Shown here piece after piece: positions 22,598 through 27,989 of a stretch of DNA of 27,989 nt; position 1 is the stretch's first letter; each line of letters starts with the position of its first letter. The stretch lies in the NCBI GenBank assembly GCA_005880175.1, contig VBJR01000161.1, forward strand, positions 1 to 27,989, read 5' to 3'. Origin of the DNA: Chloroflexota bacterium. Lineage in GTDB: Bacteria > Chloroflexota > Dormibacteria > Dormibacterales > Dormibacteraceae. A program made the position numbers and the translations under genes. Under the pieces are notes generated by a model that saw nothing but the letters and a program-made list of their open reading frames with translations, searched no databases and had not been told where the DNA came from.

Positions 22598-25381
22598 ATG
22601 GCCGCCCCCGAGCTCCAGCATGCCGCCCTCGAGGAGCTCATCCAGGGCCTGAACCCGGCCCAGCGGGAGGCGGTCGATCATCTGGAGGGGCCGCTGCTCA
22701 TCTTCGCCGGCGCGGGCAGCGGCAAGACCCGCGTCCTCACGACCCGGATCGCCAACCTGATCGCCCAGCGCAAGGTCTGGCCCGACCGGTTGCTGGCCGT
22801 CACGTTCACGAACAAGGCCGCCCGGGAGATGCGCGAGCGCGTCGGCCGGCTGGTCGAGGGCACCGACCGGATGTGGGTCGGCACCTTCCACTCCACCGCC
22901 GTGCGGATGCTCCGGCGCGACGCCGAGCGGATGGGTCTGCCCCGCTCGTTCACCATCTTCGACGACGACGACAGCCGGGCCGCCCTCAAGCGGGTCCTCG
23001 ACGAGCTCCGGCTGGATCCGAAGAAGTACCCGCCGGCCCTGCTCGCCAACCAGATCTCCCGGGCCAAGAACGAGCTGCTCGGCCCCGACCAGTTCCCCGA
23101 CCGCACGTACCAGGACGAGATCGTCCGCCGCTGCTACGAGCGGTACGAGCTGGTCCTCCAGCGCTCGGGAGGCCTCGACTTCGACGACCTGATCGTCAAG
23201 GTGGTCCGGCTCCTGCAGACGGACGAGGAGGCGCGCGATCGCTGGCGCGACCGGTTCCGCCACGTGCTCGTGGACGAGTACCAGGACACGAACCACGCGC
23301 AGTACATGCTGGTGAAGCTCGTCGCCGAGGCCCATCGCAACCTCGCGGTGGTCGGCGACGACGACCAGTGCCTGGTCGCCGGCACGCCCGTCACGATGGC
23401 CGACGGCACGACCCGGCCGATCGAGGCCGTGCGGCCCGGCGACCTGGTCCGCTCCGGCTTCGGCAGCGGCGAGTTCCGGCCCGCGCGCGTGCTGCGCGCC
23501 CACCGGAGCTGGTCCCGGGGATCCGGCGTCGCGATCACCACGCGCGCCGGCCGCCGGGTCGTCAGCACGCCCGAGCACACGCACTTCGCCGGTCCCCGGC
23601 ACGCGGCGCCGCTGACCGCCCCCGCCGTCGTCGAGCTGTGCGGCGCGCGCCTGCGGGGCGCCCACCGGCTCCACGTGGGCGGCCGCTACGCCGAGGCGGA
23701 CGAGTTCGGCGACCTGCTCCAGCGCGCCGCCGCCGCGCCCGCCGTGGCGCTCCAGGCCCGCCTGGCCCCGGACGAGCCGCTGCCGTTCTCACCCGCCAGC
23801 GACGTCCGCCCCGGCATGGCCATGTTCACCGCGGACGGCGGCTACGACGTCGTCGAGCGGGCCGAGCGCGTGGACCTCGACGAGTGGGTCTACGACATCG
23901 ACGTGGACCGCACGCACAACTTCGTCGCGGGCGGGCTGGTGACGCACAACTCCGTCTACGGGTGGCGGGGCGCCGACGTCCGCAACATCCTGGACTTCAA
24001 GAAGGACTACCCGGAGGCCACGGTCGTCCACCTGGAGCAGAACTACCGCTCGACGCAGGCGATCCTGGACGCGGCGTACCACGTCATCCGCCACAACGCG
24101 GAGCGGGCCCCGAAACGGCTCTGGACCGACCGCGTGGGCGGCGAGCGGGTGAGCGCGGCGCAGCTCTACAACGAGGTCGAGGAAGCCGAGTACGTGGCGG
24201 ACGAGATCGACCGGCTCCGCCGCGTCGAGGGCCGCCGCTACAGCGACTTCGCCGTCCTCTACCGCGTCAACGCCCAGTCGCGGTCGTTCGAGGACGTGTT
24301 CGGCCGCCGCCGCATCCCGTACCGGCTGGTCGGGGGCGTGCGGTTCTGGGAGCGGCGCGAGGTCAAGGACCTGCTCGCGTACCTCCGCGTGGTGCAGAAC
24401 CCGGCCGACGCGGTCAGCTTCTCCCGCATCGTCAACGTGCCCCGGCGCAAGATCGGGCCGGTCACGGTCGACGCGGTGGTGACCGCCGCGACCGAGCGCG
24501 GCGCGACCATCCTGGACGTGCTGGCGAGCATCGAGCCCGTCCCGGGCGTGCCCCGGGCCGCGCAGGCGCCGCTGGAGCGGTTCCGGCAGCAGCTCGAGTC
24601 GCTGCGCGCGACGGTCGGCGCGCTGCCGCCGAGCGAGCTCATCGACCACGTGATCGAGGTCACCGGCCTGGAGGGGCACTACGCGGACGGCACCCCGCAG
24701 GGCGACGCGCGGATCGAGAACCTGCAGGAGCTGCGCGGCCTGGCCCAGGAGTTCGACACGCACGAAGACCTGGCCGAGGCGCTGGAGCTGTTCCTGACCG
24801 AGGTGACGCTGCGCTCGGACGTGGACGCGTACGCGGAGGACGACGACGGCGTCACGCTCATCACGCTGCACATGGTCAAGGGCCTGGAGTTCCCGGTCGT
24901 CTTCCTGGTCGGCGTCGAGGAGAACCTGCTGCCCCACCGCCGCGCCGTCGAGGACGAGCGCGAGCTGCCCGAGGAGCGGCGCCTGTGCTACGTGGGCATC
25001 ACCCGGGCCCAGGACCGCCTCTACCTGACGTGCGCGTTCCGCCGGCACCTGTACGGGCAGGCGCAGCCGGGCTTCCCGAGCCGCTTCCTGACGGAGATCC
25101 CGCAGACGCTGCTGGCCGCGCCCCGGCGCGGTGCGGCGCCGGTGGCGCCGCCGCGCGGCGGCTACCGCGAGCGGCTGGTCGAGCGCCAGGTCCAGGCGGC
25201 GCCGGCGGGCCCGCCGGTGCAGCGGTACCAGGAGGGCGACCGCGTCATCCACCCCAAGTTCGGCCACGGGGTGGTGATGAAGAGCACCCTCACGCGCACG
25301 GACGAGGAGCTGGTCGTGCGCTTCGACACCACCGGCGTCAAGATCCTCAACGGCACGATCGCGCCGCTGACGAAGGCGTAG
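22598..25381 (+). CDS. pcrA: PcrA/UvrD superfamily 1 DNA helicase carrying a mini-intein
   Basis: A 927-residue precursor; 733 residues after splicing. Helicase motifs appear in order: AGAGSGKT (motif I, residues 37-44), TFTNKAAREM (Ia), GTFHSTAVRML, HVLVDEYQDTN (II), VVGDDDQ then, after the intein, SVYGWRGAD (III), LEQNYRST (IV), LITLHMVKGLEFPVVF (V) and EERRLCYVGITRAQDRLYL (VI). The end, GDRVIHPKFGHGVVM, is the PcrA/UvrD C-terminal Tudor-like segment. It unwinds DNA from 3' to 5' in repair and replication restart. ATG 22598 is preceded by a -10 nine bases upstream. The intein removes no helicase residue. The gene is followed by a non-coding region with a large palindrome. Confidence 0.95.
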   Translation: MAAPELQHAALEELIQGLNPAQREAVDHLEGPLLIFAGAGSGKTRVLTTRIANLIAQRKVWPDRLLAVTFTNKAAREMRERVGRLVEGTDRMWVGTFHSTAVRMLRRDAERMGLPRSFTIFDDDDSRAALKRVLDELRLDPKKYPPALLANQISRAKNELLGPDQFPDRTYQDEIVRRCYERYELVLQRSGGLDFDDLIVKVVRLLQTDEEARDRWRDRFRHVLVDEYQDTNHAQYMLVKLVAEAHRNLAVVGDDDQCLVAGTPVTMADGTTRPIEAVRPGDLVRSGFGSGEFRPARVLRAHRSWSRGSGVAITTRAGRRVVSTPEHTHFAGPRHAAPLTAPAVVELCGARLRGAHRLHVGGRYAEADEFGDLLQRAAAAPAVALQARLAPDEPLPFSPASDVRPGMAMFTADGGYDVVERAERVDLDEWVYDIDVDRTHNFVAGGLVTHNSVYGWRGADVRNILDFKKDYPEATVVHLEQNYRSTQAILDAAYHVIRHNAERAPKRLWTDRVGGERVSAAQLYNEVEEAEYVADEIDRLRRVEGRRYSDFAVLYRVNAQSRSFEDVFGRRRIPYRLVGGVRFWERREVKDLLAYLRVVQNPADAVSFSRIVNVPRRKIGPVTVDAVVTAATERGATILDVLASIEPVPGVPRAAQAPLERFRQQLESLRATVGALPPSELIDHVIEVTGLEGHYADGTPQGDARIENLQELRGLAQEFDTHEDLAEALELFLTEVTLRSDVDAYAEDDDGVTLITLHMVKGLEFPVVFLVGVEENLLPHRRAVEDERELPEERRLCYVGITRAQDRLYLTCAFRRHLYGQAQPGFPSRFLTEIPQTLLAAPRRGAAPVAPPRGGYRERLVERQVQAAPAGPPVQRYQEGDRVIHPKFGHGVVMKSTLTRTDEELVVRFDTTGVKILNGTIAPLTKA
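23369..23950 (+). other. Mini-intein in helicase motif III (194 residues)
   Basis: In-frame with the helicase, residues 258-451. It begins with Cys at the block A start (CLVAGTPVTMADGTTRPIEA, then VRPGDLV). Block B is VVSTPEHTHF with the TxxH motif. Blocks F and G are VYDIDVDRTHNFVAGGLVTHN, ending in His-Asn, and the next extein residue is Ser. The splice points split GDDDQ|SVYGWRGA exactly, restoring motif III. At 194 residues, with about 100 between blocks B and F, there is no room for a LAGLIDADG endonuclease and no such motif is seen. It should splice as a mini-intein. Confidence 0.93.
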
Positions 25382-25420
25382 CCCGCTGCCTTCGGGCCGG
25401 GAGGGGAGGTCGTACGAAGG
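25381..25420 (+). terminator. Weak hairpins after the helicase gene
   Basis: GCCCG/CGGGC (25381-25385/25393-25397) and CCTTCG/CGAAGG (25389-25394/25415-25420) are alternative short stems directly after the stop. Neither has a T-run. Confidence 0.3.
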
Positions 25421-25429
25421 GGACGGCCA

Positions 25430-25586
25430 ATGGGCTAGCACTATGCTGCCTTTGGGTGGCAAGTGGTTCACGACAGTGCCTTGCCGTACGTCTGCCACCC
25501 CTCAGCCCGGTCGAGACGTGGCGCCCGTACGGCAAGGTCCGTTCGTGGCATAGTTGTCACCCAGAGGTGGTCCGATGCTAGCCCAC
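25430..25586. repeat. 157-bp imperfect palindrome containing palindromic repeat copy 2
   Basis: Left arm 25430-25498 and right arm 25518-25586 (69 bases each) align without gaps to each other as inverted copies, with about 47 of 69 positions paired. The best parts are the outer TGGGCTAGC/GCTAGCCCA, a CTnTGGGTG block, and the inner TTGCCGTAC/GTACGGCAA. The 19-base loop is CCCTCAGCCCGGTCGAGAC. The inner 53 bases (25482-25534) match copy 1 at 7788-7840 in arms, gaps and loop length. It may be a folded RNA or a small non-autonomous mobile element. Confidence 0.7.
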
Positions 25587-25848
25587 CGGAGGGCCCCCTT
25601 CGTTGAACTCCCACACCCGACGCGGGGGCGCCTTCCCGCGTGCCAGGCCGATGGCCAGGCAGCCACTCCGCCAGGCCCGCAAACAGGGACTCGTCGGATG
25701 TCCGAATCGACACACAATCGCAGCCGCTGTCCTCCTGCACTCGATGCGCAACTGGACCACTCGTGGTGCTCGCTGACGTGGGCCCTACTATGTTCCCCAA
25801 CCGATGAATACGATCGTTTCTTCGTTGCTTCACCGTATGACTACGTGT
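25587..25848. other. Intergenic region without a recognisable gene
   Basis: The stretch from the palindrome to the next promoter holds no convincing protein gene; the open frames have no ribosome sites and no family features. GC falls from over 70% to about 50% near 25740-25860. A minus-strand segment at 25590-25680 starts like a tRNA but fails at the T-stem. Small inverted repeats occur (TCGGA-TG-TCCGA near 25694; CCAC-TC-GTGG near 25757). Confidence 0.5.
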
Positions 25849-25863
25849 CGTCAATAGTTGACG
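25849..25863. promoter_or_regulatory. 15-bp palindrome upstream of the NRPS-linked operon
   Basis: CGTCAATAGTTGACG (six-base arms, TAG centre) ends 11 bases before the -35. TTGACG also recurs at 25947-25952 in the leader. Placement suggests an operator. Confidence 0.45.
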
Positions 25864-25874
25864 TTGTAATGCCC

Positions 25875-25904
25875 TTGTCGGCAACCTCCGCCCTCTGCTA
25901 GACT
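25875..25904 (+). promoter_or_regulatory. Promoter of the DNA-binding/NRPS operon
   Basis: TTGTCG (25875-25880), 18 bases, TAGACT (25899-25904). The predicted start lies near 25911. Confidence 0.6.
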
Positions 25905-25927
25905 GCCGCTCGATCGTTGGTGGGGTA

Positions 25928-25943
25928 GCAGCAGCGCTGCTGC
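25928..25943. promoter_or_regulatory. 16-bp perfect palindrome in the leader
   Basis: GCAGCAGCGCTGCTGC is its own complement. It lies about 20 bases after the predicted transcription start and 26 before the ATG, suited to a repressor site or an RNA hairpin. Confidence 0.4.
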
Positions 25944-25969
25944 GGATTGACGAAGAGAAACAGGCGTTC

Positions 25970-26902
25970 ATGGCCCTTTTCCCGTCTCGTTCCGCGTTGC
26001 AAAACAAGCGTTCACAGCTGCGCTTGCTGGATGCCTGTCTCACTCAGTTGGAAGATGCGCACGAGCGCGATGAATCGCGGATATCGCAGACGATGGCAAC
26101 TCGGCTTGCACCCCACGTCCCGGATCTCCGTCCCGGCATGCTGATCGCGGACGCGATCGAGCGCGTGCTCCAGGAGCAGGAGCGCTACCTGAACGGCGAC
26201 CGCGACGAGGAGCGCGAGAGCGCGCGCGCCGAGCGGCCGGTCGCGCCGCCCGAGGCCGCCACGGCCGCGACGGCGCCCCCGCTCGACGGAGCGCAGGCCC
26301 GCGAGCTGACCGCGCGCGTCCGCACCGCGCCCAGCGACGTGTGCCTGCTCATCCGCGAGGCCCACCGGCGCAACGCCGCGGCGGCGCTCGGCTACCGGTC
26401 CTGGGAGCACTACGTGCGCCAGGAGTTCAACATGAGCCGGCGCCGCTCGTACGAGCTCCTCGACCAGGCGCACGTGATGCTGGCGATCCGCGACGGCGTA
26501 CCGCTCAGTGGAATCCCGCACGTCAGCCCGTTCGTCGCCGGCTACATCAAGTCGCACCTGGAGGACGTCATCGCCGAGATCCGCGCCCGCCTGACCGAGG
26601 CGCCCCACGCCGGCGAGGAGCTGGCCGTGAAGCGCGTGATCGACGAGGAGCGCAAGCGGTTCGCCGACGAGCGCCGCCAGCGATTCGCCGCCCGCCCCGC
26701 CGCTCCCCCGGCCGCAGAGCCGGCGCCGCGCTGGGACAGCCGGCGCTTCTGGCAGGCGATCGAGGTGCTGGCCAGCCTGCCGCCGGTCAGCGACGTGGCG
26801 CCGCACCTGAGCGGGGGCACCTCGCAGCAGGAGGCGCAGCTCGCCCACGCGGCCAGCTGGCTCGCCACCCTGCTCGACCGCGCCGAGGAGCGCGTGGCGT
26901 GA
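25970..26902 (+). CDS. Probable DNA-binding protein coupled to the NRPS gene
   Basis: A 310-residue protein. The N-terminal about 75 residues are helical (SALQNKRSQLRLLDACLTQLEDAHERDE...). The middle (about 125-175) reads AHRRNAAAALGYRSWEHYVRQEFNMSRRRSYELLDQA, which resembles the GYxSWxEYxxxEFxxSRSRAYQLL segment found in phage- and plasmid-type helix-turn-helix proteins. The rest is helical and rich in charged residues and Ala/Pro. The first about 130 bases of the gene are less GC-rich than the rest. Its stop overlaps the NRPS GTG start (GTGA), so the two are translated together. It may regulate the operon from the palindromes upstream. The ribosome site is weak. A direct role in peptide synthesis cannot be excluded. 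Confidence 0.7.
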   Translation: MALFPSRSALQNKRSQLRLLDACLTQLEDAHERDESRISQTMATRLAPHVPDLRPGMLIADAIERVLQEQERYLNGDRDEERESARAERPVAPPEAATAATAPPLDGAQARELTARVRTAPSDVCLLIREAHRRNAAAALGYRSWEHYVRQEFNMSRRRSYELLDQAHVMLAIRDGVPLSGIPHVSPFVAGYIKSHLEDVIAEIRARLTEAPHAGEELAVKRVIDEERKRFADERRQRFAARPAAPPAAEPAPRWDSRRFWQAIEVLASLPPVSDVAPHLSGGTSQQEAQLAHAASWLATLLDRAEERVA

Positions 26903-27989
26903 CCGGCAGCCCCGTGCACAACGTGCCGGTGGCGCTGCGCGTGCGCGGCGAGCTCGACCAGCGCGCGCTGGAGGAGAGCCTCCGGGAGCTCGCCGAGCGC
27001 CACGCCCTGGTCGCGGCCGGCCGCGAGCTCGAGCTGCGGCGGCACGACCTGGGCGGCCAGCCGGGCGTGGAGGTCGCGCTGGCGGCCGGCCTGAGCCGGG
27101 AGGCGAGTCAGCCGTTCGACGCCGAGCGCGAGCCGCTGGCGCGCGCCAGCCTGTGGCGGCTGGGCGAGCACGACCAGGTGCTGCTGATCGTGGCGTCCGC
27201 CGGCCCGCCGGCGGGCGTGCTGGCCGCGGAGCTGTGCGCGCGATACGAGGCGCGCCGGTCCGGGACGGCGTCGCCCCCGGGACAGGCGGCGGCCCGGGAG
27301 CGGCCCGGGGCCGCGGAGCTGGAGCGGCAGCTCGGCTACTGGCGCGCGCGTCTGGCGGGGGCGCCGACGCTGGAGCTGCCCACGGACCATCCGCGGCCCC
27401 CGGTCCAGCGATTCGCCGCCGCGACCGAGTTCGCGTACGTCCCCTGCGAGGTGACCGACCGGATCGCGACCACGGCCCAGCGCGCCGGGTGCGCCGTCTC
27501 CCACGTGCTGACGGCGGCGGTGGCGGCGCTGCTGTCCCGGTACAGCGGGCAGCGGGACGTCGTGCTGGGGACCGTGACCGCGAGCGGCGACCTGCGGGCG
27601 ATCCGCCTCGACCTGGCGGGCGGTACCACGTTCGCGCAGCTGCTGGAGCAGGTGCGGGCGCGCAGCCTGGAGGCGCTGGCCAACCAGGACGTGCCGTTCG
27701 AGCGGCTGGTCGAGGAGCTGCGGCCGGAGCGCGACCTGAGCCGGAACCCGCTGTTCCAGGTGCTGGTCGCGTACGAGGAGGCGCCGGGCGCGGTGCCCGC
27801 GCTGGACGGGCTGGCGGTCGAGCGGGTCCCTGTGGACAGCGGCATGTCGCCGTACGACCTGGCGTTCGACGTCGAGGAGCGCCCGGACGGGTGGCGGGTG
27901 ACGGTGCGGTACAGCACGGACCTGTTCGAGGCGGGCCGGATGCGGCGTGCGCTGGGGCACCTGGGTCGGGTGCTGGAGGCGGCGGTGTC
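26899..27989 (+). CDS. NRPS-type condensation domain protein, N-terminal part, catalytic motif missing
   Basis: The frame runs from GTG 26899 to the window end without a stop (363 codons seen). It is a condensation-domain fold: NVPVALRVRGELDQRALEESLRELAERH (C2 region), ELERQLGYWRARLAGAPTLELPTDHPRP, AVAALLSRYSGQRDVVLGT (C4 region) and LANQDVPFERLVEELRPERDLSRNPLFQVLVAYEE (C5 and after). The HHxxxDG active site should follow LLIV, but the sequence reads ASAGPPAG, so both His and the Asp are absent. The C1 segment is missing at the start, and the stretch around the usual LIGFFVNT is shortened. It cannot catalyse a normal condensation. It may be a scaffold, an interface domain or a decayed module. 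Further domains may follow outside the window. Confidence 0.85.
   Translation, partial: MTGSPVHNVPVALRVRGELDQRALEESLRELAERHALVAAGRELELRRHDLGGQPGVEVALAAGLSREASQPFDAEREPLARASLWRLGEHDQVLLIVASAGPPAGVLAAELCARYEARRSGTASPPGQAAARERPGAAELERQLGYWRARLAGAPTLELPTDHPRPPVQRFAAATEFAYVPCEVTDRIATTAQRAGCAVSHVLTAAVAALLSRYSGQRDVVLGTVTASGDLRAIRLDLAGGTTFAQLLEQVRARSLEALANQDVPFERLVEELRPERDLSRNPLFQVLVAYEEAPGAVPALDGLAVERVPVDSGMSPYDLAFDVEERPDGWRVTVRYSTDLFEAGRMRRALGHLGRVLEAAV

Noticed and set aside
25590..25680. tRNA-Leu/Ser-like sequence on the minus strand
   Set aside because: The acceptor ends nearly pair and a TTCAACG loop is present, but the D-stem and T-stem do not pair and no anticodon arm forms.
25554..25901. 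115-codon plus-strand frame between helicase and next operon
   Set aside because: No ribosome site, no family features, and it overlaps the palindrome and the next promoter.
1..27989. CRISPR array, insertion sequence with transposase, rRNA
   Set aside because: I saw no regularly spaced repeats, no transposase motifs and no ribosomal RNA sequence.

Overview
The window is a very GC-rich stretch (mostly above 70% by eye) of a bacterial chromosome. Many start codons lie 6-9 bases after a TANNNT-type -10 hexamer with no Shine-Dalgarno sequence, which suggests leaderless mRNAs. With PadR, SIMPL, CopC/CopD, an N-terminal-HTH LuxR/ATPase, a transglycosylase with an Ala-rich linker and an NRPS gene, this fits a Terrabacteria-type organism (Actinomycetota, or Dormibacterota/Chloroflexota). 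There is no rRNA, tRNA or CRISPR array to settle the lineage.

Layout. 0-3.1 kb: the end of an S9-type peptidase, a GlsB-like membrane protein, a PadR regulator coupled to a small membrane protein, a GNAT acetyltransferase and a broken HD-domain gene. 3.1-7.7 kb: an SPFH protein translationally coupled to an NAD-kinase-like protein, an AlkZ-type winged-helix gene broken near its 3' end, and a PhoD-like phosphatase. 7.8-12.1 kb: a SIMPL protein, a small membrane protein coupled to an HExxE/Cys-rich protein, and a LuxR-HTH/ATPase/TPR regulator. 12.05-12.42 kb holds no protein gene, but on the minus strand it has a complete small-RNA transcription unit: a TTGACG-N17-TTAACT promoter, three hairpins, and a UUCG-loop terminator with seven Ts.

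12.4-16.8 kb: a methyltransferase, a 103-aa unknown, a four-helix membrane protein, a degenerate nucleotidyltransferase-like protein, an SDR, a beta-propeller lipoprotein and a HAD hydrolase. 16.8-21.8 kb (minus strand): a CopC-CopD-LolA-like fusion, a long-chain acyl-CoA ligase and a broken membrane protein. 21.8-25.4 kb: a lysozyme-fold secreted protein with a structured leader and a TTG start, then a PcrA/UvrD helicase interrupted by a 194-residue mini-intein.

25.4-26.0 kb is a non-coding, compositionally different stretch with a 157-bp imperfect palindrome. Its core repeats a palindrome found at 7.8 kb. It leads into a probable DNA-binding protein coupled to the start of an NRPS whose condensation domain has lost its catalytic HHxxxDG motif. 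This last part looks like the edge of an accessory or biosynthetic region.

The strongest candidates for something new are the minus-strand RNA gene at about 12.05-12.27 kb, the paired palindromic repeats, the degenerate condensation protein with its coupled partner, and the helicase mini-intein. Three genes carry disruptions (one internal stop, two frame breaks). These are either real pseudogenes or assembly errors.
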